From Shewanella phaeophyticola (lineage in GTDB: Bacteria > Pseudomonadota > Gammaproteobacteria > Enterobacterales > Shewanellaceae): a stretch of DNA of 64,000 nucleotides. The stretch spans positions 4,154,001-4,218,000 of the forward strand of contig NZ_JAODOQ010000001.1 in the NCBI RefSeq assembly GCF_025398315.1, in the 5' to 3' direction. Of this stretch, positions 9,100 to 18,901 are shown one piece after another (position 1 is the stretch's first letter; each line of letters opens with the position of its first letter). The notes under the pieces are model-generated. The model was not told the DNA's origin. It made no database searches and saw only the letters and a program-made list of their open reading frames with translations. The translations under genes and the position numbers were made by a program.

Positions 9100-9951
9100 T
9101 TAACTTGATGTAAGGTGCTTTTTAAGCGCGTCACCAGGTATAGAGCTTGGGGTTGCAACGGCAAATGAAGCCCATAACGCCCCCTGATGCATTGCATCAA
9201 AAATAGACATGTTTTGGCATAAGCCATGGATGACACCTGCAGCATACGCATCGCCCGCACCCGTAGTATCAACAACCTCAGCCATTACCGCGGGAACATG
9301 TTGTTCGCCTTCAGCGCTGTAGGCTATCGCACCTTTATCACCATCGGTAACAATAAAATACTGTAATGCATCACCAGCAATAGATTGGGCAAACTGCCAC
9401 GGCGCTTGGTTGCAACGTCCCTGCATATCGGTAATCGATGCAATCAACACGTGGCAAGGACGCTTACGCTGATCTTTAGCCAGTTGCGCAATCACTTTGC
9501 AATGAGGATTACTGTCGATAGCATCTTGAGTACATATGTCGGCACCATTTGCAGATGAATTGATATAAAACGCGTCCCATTGTTGCCAATTAGGAGCATG
9601 AGATAACTCGAATATCGGCCGCTGCGGTCGAATAATGGTGCGTTCGCCATCAGGAGTCATCACCAATAGCATCTCACAAGTGTTACCGCTAAAACGATGA
9701 ACTAAACGACAATCTAATCCAAGGGTACTTGCTTTCGCTAAAATCCAATCGCCTATGTCGTCACTGCCTACTTCGCTAACTAACGACACATTATGTTTAG
9801 CCCACACCAACCCTAAGCCGGTATTGGCGCCACCACCGCCTAAACGTAAGCCACCATCTTGATAATGAAACCGCCCGCCAGTTTGCAATGGTTTGTCTAA
9901 CCGTAAAATACGGTCACAATTGATATTAGCGAGCAGTAAAATGTTGGCCAT
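9100..9951 (-). CDS. PfkB family carbohydrate (ribokinase-like) kinase
   Basis: This is an ATP-dependent sugar or nucleoside kinase of the ribokinase superfamily, 283 residues. It starts MANILLLANINCDRILRLDK; the GGGGANTGLGLVWAKHN segment near residue 38 is PfkB signature 1, and DTTGAGDAYAAGVIHGL near residue 228 is signature 2, whose GAGD holds the catalytic Asp and anion hole. A small lid sheet is suggested by GGRFHYQDGGLRLGG. The substrate cannot be inferred: no sugar transport or catabolic gene is adjacent. It appears intact and monocistronic. Confidence 0.9.
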   Translation of the reverse strand: MANILLLANINCDRILRLDKPLQTGGRFHYQDGGLRLGGGGANTGLGLVWAKHNVSLVSEVGSDDIGDWILAKASTLGLDCRLVHRFSGNTCEMLLVMTPDGERTIIRPQRPIFELSHAPNWQQWDAFYINSSANGADICTQDAIDSNPHCKVIAQLAKDQRKRPCHVLIASITDMQGRCNQAPWQFAQSIAGDALQYFIVTDGDKGAIAYSAEGEQHVPAVMAEVVDTTGAGDAYAAGVIHGLCQNMSIFDAMHQGALWASFAVATPSSIPGDALKKHLTSS

Positions 9952-10029
9952 AGCGATACCTAGAATAACCCCGACGAAAGAGTGTTGAGTATAACAAAAT
10001 CGGCGTAGATCACACGGCTATCGACATAA

Positions 10030-11368
10030 TTACATATCAGTCTCAGCAAGTGGTTGACGCAGCTGGGCTCGCACATTGTCCATACCAGAGTAAAACTCTT
10101 TCATCATTAAGAGGCCCAACATTTTTCCGTTGTCGGTCACAATCAATTCATCAGGGTTAACCGGATCATTTTTGAGCGCGCCCATGGCTTTCATTGACGC
10201 CATTTCTTTAAATAAGGCAGTGTCTAAATTGACATTAAAGTTATCGCGGAAATACTGACGAGATAAACGTCCAGAGAACATACCCAGTAAGAAACGATAT
10301 TGCATGACTTCTTTTAATTGGTATTTTTTCTGTTGCTCAACCGCCATGCGGCTCATGCGCAATACGTTGTTGATATTTTTTCAGTGAAAAGGTATTTACA
10401 TACAAAGTATCATTTAAAAAACTAAATGAACCCGACCCCACACCTAGGTACTCATCATAATCAATTACGTACTCATCAAAACCTTCATTATCGGTTTTAC
10501 CAAATGCCCAAGCAGAAAGCTGGTTATACTGACCCGTTAAGCTATTCAAAATCTGGCGATACTGGCTAACCATTTCACCATGAGGTGCAGCGAGTTGGCC
10601 TTTAACGCTTTTACGAGTTTGGTGAGTAATCATTAACGGATAAGTAGTAATTTGGCGCGGATCCAGCTTAGATGCCATATCAAGATCTGATTGGATAATT
10701 TCGTCGGTTTGACCTTTAAAACCAAAAATTAAATCAACGTTGATAATCGGGAATAACTCTTTTGCCGCCATAATGCGGTCAAAAGTTTCTTGTCCAGAAC
10801 CAAACTTATCTAAACGGTCGGTCATTTTTAAAATACCGTCATCAAAGCTTTGCACCCCAATCGACATTCTGTCGACCAAACCTTTAAGTTGTTTAAACTC
10901 AGGGCTGGCTAAATGCTGTGGATCTGACTCACAAGACACCTCTTTAATGCCCGGGAATAATGTTTTTGCGTGTTCAATGGTGCGAGCGAGTTCATCTTCT
11001 AATACCGTGGTGGTGCCGCCACCAATGTACATTGACTCAAATTCATAACCTAAATCTTTCGCCATCTGCATTTCTTTGCGTAGTGCAATAAAGTACTCAC
11101 GCGCTTTGTCTTCACGAAATAAAAAGCGGTGAAAAGTACAAAACGAGCACAAGGTATGACAAAAAGGAATGTGGGCATACAACATATACTTTTTGCCTTC
11201 AACAGGCTTAGGCATACGGTCTGTTGAAATGGTGTCAAGACGCAGATTTTTATCGACATAATACTGCATCACCCGTTCCATTGAACTTATCATCCAGTTA
11301 GGCACAGTAATATTGGCTTGGTAAGGTTTAATCAACTCTTGGCTGGCTGATTGAATGATTGAAGACAT
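10030..11368 (-). pseudogene. HemN/HemW-like radical SAM protein (coproporphyrinogen III oxidase family), frame-broken near 10350
   Basis: The N-terminal 343 residues have the radical SAM site HIPFCHTLCSFCTFHRF (CxxxCxxC near residue 70), YIGGGTTTVLEDEL, SIGVQSFDD and INVDLIFGFKGQT, as in the HemN/HemW superfamily. The rest, VEQQKKYQLKEVMQYRFLLG to the end, is one frame over and corresponds to the HemN_C-type domain. The frames meet at CATGAGCCGCATG; adding two C residues at an expected GGGCCCC would give about 446 residues in one piece. A separate true hemN lies at 47931, so this is a paralogue. Its role (heme handling, or another radical SAM reaction such as in ChuW/HutW) is unknown. Confidence 0.85.
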
Positions 11369-11548
11369 AGAAAATCCTAATTGAATGAAGCCCTAAGAGC
11401 AAAACCATTGACAGTAAAATGTTAGATATACAAATACGTCACACGCAGAAAGCAAAAGTATCACTTTAGCGGTAGCTAAAATGTGAAGTAACTAATAGAT
11501 ATGCAAACTAACATGGTTAGAAGAGATCATTTGTTAAGCAGATCATGT

Positions 11549-11584
11549 TTTAGACACTGCTGTATTGAAGCGTGTCTAAAACGA
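11549..11584. other. Perfect 11-bp inverted repeat in an intergenic region
   Basis: GTTTTAGACAC and GTGTCTAAAAC flank a 14-base loop, between the yqfB-like gene and the HemN-like gene. There is no T-run, so it is not an obvious terminator. It may be an operator or an RNA structure in the leader of the yqfB-like gene or the tail region; the function is unknown. The rest of the 11369-11618 gap shows nothing recognisable. Confidence 0.5.
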
Positions 11585-11618
11585 GATATGGCACTTGAGA
11601 TCACTGTTTGATAGAGGA

Positions 11619-11960
11619 TTAATTTGAACCGGCTTTCGCGTCAACAAGCGAAAAAGAGATCATAAATAGACGTTGTTGGTCAGGGTAAACCTGTTGGATA
11701 AGGTGTTTAAGTTCATCTAAAGGTAAGCTTTCTTGGTCGGCATGAAATTCATTGATGTCGTCAAAGGCTAATGGCTCAATGGCCAAAATAACAATATCGC
11801 AAACCTTTGTATTGCTTTCAAGGGTATAGACCTCCACTTGGCTACCTGGTTGGTAATGACTTTCGTTGAAATCACGAATGGTAATCGTCTTTTCCCCCGA
11901 CGCCACTAATGGCGTTAAAAACTCAAAAAACGTTATTTGTGTTGGTGCAATTGCAGACAT
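11619..11960 (-). CDS. yqfB: ASCH domain protein, YqfB-type N4-acetylcytidine amidohydrolase
   Basis: YqfB hydrolyses N4-acetylcytidine to cytidine and acetate, probably salvaging modified nucleosides. I start at the ATG at 11960 (MSAIAPTQITFFEFLTPLV), which matches the family start and has AAGGGT just upstream; the longer frame from 11990 adds ten unlikely residues. Signature segments are GEKTITIRDFNESHYQPG (residues about 22-39, with the conserved Lys and Thr) and LDELKHLIQQVYPDQQRLF near residue 85. The product of about 113 residues is close to the usual 100-105. It lies on the same strand as the AraC regulator upstream. Confidence 0.88.
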   Translation of the reverse strand: MSAIAPTQITFFEFLTPLVASGEKTITIRDFNESHYQPGSQVEVYTLESNTKVCDIVILAIEPLAFDDINEFHADQESLPLDELKHLIQQVYPDQQRLFMISFSLVDAKAGSN

Positions 11961-12002
11961 ATTAAACCCTTGATCAATGAAATAACCCAACGTAAACGCG
12001 TA

Positions 12003-12872
12003 TTATAACCGAGCAAACTCACCCGGGCTTTGATCAAAGTAGCGTTTAAATTCACGGCTAAATTGTGCCGTGCTTTCATAGCCCACCTGGCTAGACACCT
12101 CTTTCACTTTAAGCCGCTGCAATTGCAGTAACTCTCTGGCTTTATTTAAGCGAATTTTCTTCAAATATTGAATAGGCGAAGACGTTGTAACCTCTTTAAA
12201 ACAACGATGAAATGCCGATGGGCTCATGTTAACTAAACTCGCTAGCGTATCCACCTCAACCGACTCACCATAATGCTTATGGATATAACTCAAGGCTTTT
12301 TCAACCCGAGACAAACGAGTGTGGCTTAACGACAAAGCATATAACGGCGCAGCATTTGGCGCGTCTAATAAGCGATATAGCAGTTCGAGCACTAACGCTT
12401 CGCCCATTACTTTAGCCTCTAAAGGTGACTGCAAAGCCTGTAATAAGCGGATGACACTGCAATCCATGTCTTCAGTGCTGTCGGCAATAAAAAAGCCACT
12501 TTGGCGAGACTCGTTTAAGTCTTTTGGAATTTGATGATGTTCGTCCATTAACCTAACGATGTAATTTAGCTGCACTAAATTAATATCCACCATCAACACT
12601 AATACCGGTTCTTCAATACTGGCAAAGGTTTCGCATTCAACCGGCAGCGGTACCGTCATCACTAAAGAATGTTGGCGGTCATAATCGAAGGTTTGATCCT
12701 CAATATAAACACGCTTTTTACCCTGGCCAACGATCAATACACCTTGCGAGTAGCACAATGGATCTCGAGAAGCATATTGTGAGCCACGGAACACATTCAC
12801 CCCAGACAAGTGGGTATGATTAACTCCCTCTTTGGGTGCTAACTGTGCCATTAGCCTTGCTATCTCACTCAT
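12003..12872 (-). CDS. AraC family transcriptional regulator (YqhC-like)
   Basis: The 289-residue protein has an N-terminal cupin-like AraC_N domain (residues about 15-165, including LCYSQGVLIVGQGKKRVYI) and a C-terminal double helix-turn-helix domain (about 190-289) with SPSAFHRCFKEVT and VGYESTAQFSREFKRYFDQS. It is divergent from yqhD across a 287-base gap. In E. coli, YqhC is the aldehyde-responsive activator of yqhD and has the same domain make-up, so control of yqhD is a well-supported inference. I did not find a clear operator by eye in the gap. Confidence 0.9.
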   Translation of the reverse strand: MSEIARLMAQLAPKEGVNHTHLSGVNVFRGSQYASRDPLCYSQGVLIVGQGKKRVYIEDQTFDYDRQHSLVMTVPLPVECETFASIEEPVLVLMVDINLVQLNYIVRLMDEHHQIPKDLNESRQSGFFIADSTEDMDCSVIRLLQALQSPLEAKVMGEALVLELLYRLLDAPNAAPLYALSLSHTRLSRVEKALSYIHKHYGESVEVDTLASLVNMSPSAFHRCFKEVTTSSPIQYLKKIRLNKARELLQLQRLKVKEVSSQVGYESTAQFSREFKRYFDQSPGEFARL

Positions 12873-13159
12873 AAAACCACCTTGATAAAATTTACAACAT
12901 CGCTGTCAAACAGAGAGTGATATTACCAAAAAGGTAGTAAAAGGCATCATATTTATCAAATAAAGGTCTCTTACAAACAAAAAAGGTAGGAATGAGCATG
13001 AACACAATAGTTCTGTGTATGTTTATTTTGACTCAAGAGACTAATATAGACACATGATTTTTGGTTGTTGTTTGCACCATTCTTAAAACCCGATGTTTAA
13101 GAACATGAGTTAACAGCAACGTATTTATTGTCTTATCGCTAAACCAAAAGGCGCCAATT

Positions 13160-14323
13160 ATGCTTAACTTTAATTATCGTAACCCTACTCATGTTGTTTT
13201 CGGCAAAAACCGTATTGCAGAGTTAGATCAACTTATACCAGCCAATGCCAGAGTATTAATCACTTATGGTGGTGGTAGCGTACAACGTTTCGGCACACTT
13301 GATAAAGTCAAAGCCGCTTTAGGTAACCGCACTGTATTTGAATTTGGTGGTATTGAAGCCAACCCCAAATACGACACTCTATTAAAAGCTGTAGAAGTGG
13401 CTCGTAATGAAAAAATCGACTTTCTATTAGCTGTGGGTGGTGGTTCTGTGATGGATGGCACCAAATTTATCGCCCTTGCTACTCAGTTTGAAGGTGACAC
13501 AGCCAGTTTGCTACAGCACGGGTTTAACCCTGTGCCAGTGGCTGATGACAAAGTCATTCCACTCGGTGTGATTGCTACCCTGCCGGCTACGGGTTCTGAA
13601 ATGAATGCCTTTGCCGTTGTAAGTTATCAAGGCGGTAAGTTCCCAGTAAACCACCCATGTGCTTACCCAACATTTGCCATGTTAGATCCAGAATTAACCT
13701 TCAGCTTACCAAAAATTCAGGTTGCTAATGGTGTGGTTGATGCATTTGTGCATGTACTTGAACAATATGCCACTTACCCTGTTGATGCTCGTGTACAAGA
13801 CCGCATGGCAGAAGGTATTTTACGTACATTAATTGAAGTTGAACCTATCACAGTTGAAGAGCCAACCAACTACGATGCCCGCGCAAACTTAATGTGGAGT
13901 GCAACATCTGCCCTAAACGGCATGATTGGCACAGGTGTACCGTTAGATTGGTCGACTCACATGATTGGCCACGAGCTAACTGCCCTATTTGATATTGACC
14001 ATGCACAAACGCTCGCGGTGATCTTGCCATCACTATGGCGCGTGCTAAAAGAGCAAAAACACGCCAAACTCGTACAATATGCTGCACGCGTGTGGGATAT
14101 TACAGAAGGTGACGAAGCAAGCCGCGTAGACCAGGCTATCGACAAAACCGAAGCCTTCTTCAAGCAAGTGGGTTTACCAGTGCGTTTACGTGAGCATGGT
14201 GTAACTCAAGAGCAACTCTCTCAAGTGGTTGACGCGTTAGAAGCCCACGGCATGACAGCATTATCTGAAAGCGGCAAAGTAGATTTAGCCACCAGTCGTA
14301 AAATTTTAGATATGGCGTGGTAG
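13160..14323 (+). CDS. yqhD: NADPH-dependent iron-containing aldehyde/alcohol dehydrogenase YqhD
   Basis: YqhD reduces short-chain and lipid-derived aldehydes with NADPH and protects against reactive carbonyls. The 387-residue protein starts MLNFNYRNPTHVVFGKNRI, the usual opening. It has the nucleotide-binding YGGGSVQRFG and VGGGSVMDGTKF (about residues 95-106), LPATGSEMN, and metal ligands in VVDAFVHVLEQY (Asp and His), MIGHELTALFDIDHAQ (two His). Length and motifs match E. coli YqhD. It is transcribed away from the AraC gene and ends before a strong palindromic terminator. Confidence 0.95.
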   Translation: MLNFNYRNPTHVVFGKNRIAELDQLIPANARVLITYGGGSVQRFGTLDKVKAALGNRTVFEFGGIEANPKYDTLLKAVEVARNEKIDFLLAVGGGSVMDGTKFIALATQFEGDTASLLQHGFNPVPVADDKVIPLGVIATLPATGSEMNAFAVVSYQGGKFPVNHPCAYPTFAMLDPELTFSLPKIQVANGVVDAFVHVLEQYATYPVDARVQDRMAEGILRTLIEVEPITVEEPTNYDARANLMWSATSALNGMIGTGVPLDWSTHMIGHELTALFDIDHAQTLAVILPSLWRVLKEQKHAKLVQYAARVWDITEGDEASRVDQAIDKTEAFFKQVGLPVRLREHGVTQEQLSQVVDALEAHGMTALSESGKVDLATSRKILDMAW

Positions 14324-14373
14324 TCAGCATTTAATCGAAGCGACATAAAGTTCGCTTCGAGTTGCTCGAAACG

Positions 14374-14413
14374 AAAAAGGGCTTAACAATGCATGCATTG
14401 TTAAGCCCTTTTT
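14374..14413. terminator. Bidirectional terminator between yqhD and the SMR gene
   Basis: AAAAAGGGCTTAACAATGCA and its exact reverse complement are joined back to back, giving a perfect 20-bp stem with an A-run on the left and a T-run on the right. It serves the two convergent genes. Confidence 0.92.
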
Positions 14414-14432
14414 GTTGTTATTCTTTAAAAGA

Positions 14433-14765
14433 CTAATGCGGCGTCACATTTGAAAATAAATTCATGATTACCACACCAATCAGAATAAATCCCATGCCCA
14501 CTAGTGCGCCTAAATCTAATTTTTGACCATACAACACCCAGGCTATCAGGGTGATTAACACAATCCCTAGTCCTGCCCATGTGGCATAAGCTACACCCAC
14601 TGGGATCCCTTTTAATGCAAGAGAAAGAAAGTAAAAAGACAACACATACCCAACAATAACCATGATTGAAGGCGTAACTTTAGTAAATCCATCACTGGCT
14701 TTAAGCGCAGATGTCGCCACAACTTCGGTTAAAATCGCCACACTTAACAATATCCAACTTTTCAT
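14433..14765 (-). CDS. Small multidrug resistance (SMR) family efflux transporter
   Basis: The 110-residue, four-helix inner-membrane protein is of the EmrE/QacE type, which exports cationic drugs in exchange for protons as an antiparallel dimer. The essential membrane Glu is at position 14 (ILTEVVATSALKAS). Other family marks are GYVLSFYFLSLALKGIPVG, AYATWAGLGIVLI and GFILIGVVIMNLFS near the end. The pattern is closer to EmrE than to SugE (Gdx). No regulator is adjacent. Substrates cannot be predicted. Confidence 0.9.
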   Translation of the reverse strand: MKSWILLSVAILTEVVATSALKASDGFTKVTPSIMVIVGYVLSFYFLSLALKGIPVGVAYATWAGLGIVLITLIAWVLYGQKLDLGALVGMGFILIGVVIMNLFSNVTPH

Positions 14766-15022
14766 TTTTACTTTCTACCCAGCCAAACAGGCGAGCAGTA
14801 TAAAGATTAATCGAAAAAAAATCAGCCCGCGAATGTTTATCTACATCGATAACTAAACTCAACCCGCACCCATTCACTCTATGTCATCATAGTTTGCGAC
14901 TCAGACAATCAATCACGACGATTGCTTGTATTTACATTCACTATCTGTTTATGTTGTTAATATGTTAAATGAATATCGCTGTGTAACAGCCCTCAAAAAT
15001 TAGGTATTGAATTGGTGATAAC

Positions 15023-16872
15023 GTGAAGAAATTTTCAACAACCTCTTTATCTATGTTTTTACTGTGTATTTTCTGCCTTAGTGCCACAGCAGATGTCGAG
15101 GTAACGGAAGACATAAATAGTGAAACTAACGTTATACTTGAACAATGTAACACTCGTATAAAGCAAGTCTCTACCAAAGCTAGCCTCAGTTTTTGTAGCC
15201 AACAACTCACTGCATTAGATAAAGAAAATTACCCTATTACTGCCGCTAAATTACAATTGACGTTATACGATCTTTACCTTGAATTAGATGATGCAGCGGC
15301 AGCTGAACAACAGCTCATTAGCATAAAAAATAGTACTGGGTTTAAACGAAGTACCGAAATCCAATACCTTTGGTTTCGCAAAAGTGCAGCAGAAAAACTC
15401 TATAAAAAAGACTATGTCGAAGCCAGAAACCTATTCGAAAATGCATTCAATATCGCGCAAACTGCACAATCAGACCTTTGGTTAGCCAAAAGCTACAACG
15501 ACTTAGCATTAACGGAACAGTATTTAAACCACTATGCAAAAGCCTTAAGCTACTACCAAAAAAGTTTGGCTATTAAAGAAGCTTTGGGAAATGATCTTTA
15601 TACCGCCATTACTTTAAGTAATCTGGGTCTTATCTATAAAAAGCTCGAAAAATATACCGAGTCTCAACGCTACTTTGAACTGTCACTCGAGCATTATTTA
15701 CGCCACACAAGTGACAATGCAGACATAAATGCCATTAACTATATGTCGCACCTCTACGGTAATCTTGCTGAGATATATAATATAAACAATGAGTTCAACA
15801 AGAAGCACTTTTATAGCGATAAGGTAATATCGGCTTATAATGACAATTTAACGGGTAACGACAAGCTTTCTGCTTTAATCAATTTGGCCACAATCCATAT
15901 CAATGCAAATGAATTTGCACCCGCTCAAGCAGTTGCTGATAGTTTATCGGAATATTTACCTCGTCAAGATCACTCATTTCATGATGTGATTTACTATTTA
16001 AAAGCGCAAATTGCCAATCACCAAAAAGATGTCACACAAGCAATCACATTCATTGAAAACGCCATGGATTATAGCGACACCAAGCATGACTCATTACAAA
16101 AAATGAGTATCTATCAATATGCAAGTGAGCTCTATTATGACAATGGACGTCCTTATGAGTCCTTAGTCTATTTAAAGCGATATCAAGTATTACATGAGGC
16201 TTTGCTTGAAAAAAATACAGCGAGAACATTAAAGTAATTCAAAGTGATATAGAAAATGAACGCGTACAAAGAGCATTAGTTGAAGAGCAAGTCATCAACC
16301 AACAAAAAAGCCAAGAAATTGATAAATTGCTTAACTTAATTTTGGGTATCACCAGTATTAGCTTACTTGTCGGTTTTATAGTGAGTTTTTATATTTATCG
16401 CAAGCGTAAAGATCGGCAGCATTTAATGACCATTATTGAATCGCATAAACAGCAGTTATTTTTATTGTCTAATGACGATACAGCAGAGCAAGAAGAGCAC
16501 GAACAACAACCAGACGCCTCACCACAAACACCAAGCGAAGTAACAGCCTCGTTTGCAGAATTGTTGGTCACGACTATGCTTGATTGCATTAATATTTGGG
16601 AAAAGAGCACTAAAACCAATAAAGTAGAACTGGCCGATAGAAGCCAAATCTGGACAATTTCTATCGACTCAGGTCGCCTCCGCACGCGTTCTTTAGATAA
16701 GTACCTTCATATAAAAAAGTTACCCAATAATCCACGTTGGCGTAATGTGGTAAAAACGTGTCACTTTATTCTGTCTGAGTGTCATTTAACGGATAGCGAT
16801 AGAAAATTACTCACATCACACCTCAATCAAATCATGCAGGTAATCAAAAGCGAATCGTTAGACAGCCTATAA
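15023..16872 (+). pseudogene. Secreted/membrane TPR protein with C-terminal cytoplasmic domain, frame-broken in an A-run near 16215
   Basis: The N-terminal signal peptide (MFLLCIFCLSATA) is followed by TPR repeats, clearest at ARNLFENAFNIAQTAQSDLW, YAKALSYYQKSLAIKEALGN and KYTESQRYFELSLEHYL (residues about 130-235). After the break come a coiled-coil piece (IENERVQRALVEEQVINQQ), one transmembrane helix (LILGITSISLLVGFIVSFYI) and a 150-residue C-terminal region with RLRTRSLDKYL and LPNNPRWRNVVKTCHFIL. The break is in seven A residues; eight give LLEKKYSENIKVIQ and one continuous protein of 616 residues. The layout suggests a periplasmic sensor with a cytoplasmic output, but no known output domain is recognised. 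Confidence 0.8.
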
Positions 16873-16886
16873 GGTGATTGATACTG

Positions 16887-17539
16887 TTACCCGCCTTTTT
16901 TGAGTATTGGTTGCGTTAGTTTAATGTCACTGACTCGCTCTCTGGGTAATGGTTTAGTCATTCGCTTTGACACACAGTTAAACTTAATTCCCTCAGCCAA
17001 CATATAATCACTTTGATTTGCTGTTGCAGGGTTAATACCCACTAAAAAGCTATTGGGACTGATGAACTTTGGCATTAAGCCATTATTTTTATCTGCGGCA
17101 TTAATTGATGCGTATGCATTACACATCGACACTGCCACAAGTCCGGCGATATTGACTCGATTGGTCACACTATTAAGGTTAGTTGTCGCAATATTATTAC
17201 CTTGCAGTTTGGTAAAAGGATCTATTACCCCATGAAACCCGCCATATTCCTCTAACTCAAGATCAGGTTGTTGTAGCTGCTTTACTTGTATTGACTGAGC
17301 ATCTGATGCGACAACATGATCATTGTGTAATACGAGTTGTTTGCTCAACATCCATCTTTCAATATCAAAATATTGAGCGCGATAGTGATACTCTTTTATA
17401 ATATCCACTCGCTGAGTTCAAACGAGACTTCTGTTTTTACCGCTGTGTTTGCAGGTGTTAAATCACTAAATGCAAGCTGATGAGCAGAGGCACTGCTAAT
17501 ACAACCTAGTAGGGTAAGTAGCGTTAATGTGTGTTTCAT
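16887..17539 (-). pseudogene. Secreted protein of unknown function, frame-broken near 17410-17425
   Basis: The start at 17539 gives MKHTLTLLTLLGCISSASA, a signal peptide, then HQLAFSDLTPANTAVKTEVS, then a frame change within about 15 bases of GAACTCAGCGAGTGG. The rest reads DIIKEYHYRAQYFDIERWML to a C-terminal LTQPILKKGG. One missing base would make a 217-residue protein. The sequence has no domain I recognise; VNIAGLVAVSMCNAYASINA is the most ordered-looking part. It is convergent with the TPR gene, which ends 14 bases away. This break is not at a GGNCC site, so a real mutation is possible. Confidence 0.65.
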
Positions 17540-17757
17540 AAAATATCCTTTTTTAGAATGAGTGCATCACCTTAGACGCTATGTATTTCCGATTTTATAG
17601 TCTACAAAATATTAGGGTAAATTTGGGTAAAAACCAAACCTGCCCCATTTTAACCCTCTAACTTTACTGACATTTTTATTTCCGCTGGTAGTTTTAAATC
17701 AGCTTAAGTCATTAAGCATGATCCACAATTTTACTAACCAGAATAAGGAAGGTCAGG

Positions 17758-18798
17758 ATGAGTATATTCAAAAAAACATTCGTCAGTATGTGTCTAATGA
17801 GTGCATCAACGATGGTTTGTGCAACCCCAATAACCGCTAACGTCACAGCAGATAACGATTTCATTGTGGTACATTCACCAGGTAATGGTAGTACACCTAC
17901 GGTGGTTTACCGTGGTGCCAATGGCAGTAATTGGCAAAAAATTGAATCATTCAAGTTTGATATCGACAACTCAGCCCAATCACTAGAAACCTGTTCAGTC
18001 AGTGTTATTGCATGGGGAGATGGTAAGGTGTCACAAGGCATGGCTGCCATATTCAAAGGTGACAATACTATTTATACCGGCTCAGGCCACTTTAAAGCAC
18101 ACCAATCTTCGATTCCATCGTCTGGTTGGGCACAAACTGGCGGACCTAATGCGAGTCAAATTAATACATTAATTGCAAATACCATGTCTAATGGCCAATC
18201 ACCTTATCTATTGCCTGGTTCTGTCGCGGGAGGCACCTCCCCTTGGGGAACGATGAACTTTCCGCTAGTCAGTAATGTGAATGCTAATAATTTCCGTTGG
18301 GCGTGGTCGACAAATAATTTAGCCCAGAAAACCTATTCTGTATTTACCGCTGCCTGTGCCGATATTGTTGAAGCGGCACCGGTTGCAGTCCATATGCCTG
18401 GAGAACACTTCCAATGTTATGGCGTGCAGAAAGGAGATGCTCTTCGAGAAGAAACCATCATGATAGAAGATCAGTTTGGTAAAACCCGTGCCGTTTTGGG
18501 TAAGCCAGTATTGTTATGTAACCCGTCAAGCAAAATCCACAATGACAAGATGTATAAAATTCGAGACGAAAAGCGTCATATGGTTTGCTATGACTTAATC
18601 AAACAAAGCAAAGTGAGAAACTACAATCTAGAAATCAACAACCAATTTGCGCCTGATCAGATAGTCAATGATCAACGAAAGCTGTTCTGTGTACCATCGA
18701 GTAAAAAACACTTACCTCCAGTCAAGCCTAATAAACCCGGTAAGCCAATACCAAGAGAAATGAAAAGAGCAGAAATAAAACCATTAAAGCAACGATAA
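17758..18798 (+). CDS. Secreted protein with a Cys-containing C-terminal module repeated twice (DUF7450-like)
   Basis: The 346-residue protein has a signal peptide (cleavage after about residue 22, MVCA-TPIT). The N-terminal half (to about 205) is Asn/Ser/Gly-rich. The second half has two related units: HFQCYGVQKG ... IEDQFGKTRAVLGKPVLLCNPSSK, then HMVCYDLIKQ ... INNQFAPDQIVNDQRKLFCVP. This Cys-Tyr ... Gln-Phe ... Leu-Cys-x-Pro pattern resembles DUF7450 repeats of secreted bacterial proteins; the domain label is from memory. The tail is Lys/Pro-rich. A ribosome site (AAGGAAGG) lies just before the ATG. The function is unknown. Confidence 0.8.
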   Translation: MSIFKKTFVSMCLMSASTMVCATPITANVTADNDFIVVHSPGNGSTPTVVYRGANGSNWQKIESFKFDIDNSAQSLETCSVSVIAWGDGKVSQGMAAIFKGDNTIYTGSGHFKAHQSSIPSSGWAQTGGPNASQINTLIANTMSNGQSPYLLPGSVAGGTSPWGTMNFPLVSNVNANNFRWAWSTNNLAQKTYSVFTAACADIVEAAPVAVHMPGEHFQCYGVQKGDALREETIMIEDQFGKTRAVLGKPVLLCNPSSKIHNDKMYKIRDEKRHMVCYDLIKQSKVRNYNLEINNQFAPDQIVNDQRKLFCVPSSKKHLPPVKPNKPGKPIPREMKRAEIKPLKQR

Positions 18799-18822
18799 AC
18801 CGACATTGGTAAAGTGTTATGC

Positions 18823-18855
18823 ATAGTCAGTGAGCCCCTCACTGACTATTTTTTA
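18823..18855 (+). terminator. Intrinsic terminator after the secreted protein gene
   Basis: ATAGTCAGTGAG and CTCACTGACTAT form a perfect 12-bp stem around CCC, followed by TTTTTT. It is 24 bases after the stop codon. Confidence 0.9.
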
Positions 18856-18901
18856 TTGGAGAAAATGACAAGAATACAAAAATATTTACTCGCTCAGAAA
18901 T

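Noticed and set aside
9039..9275. Minus-strand frame overlapping the PfkB C-terminus
   Set aside because: Shadow of the pfkB gene in another frame, with no supporting motif.
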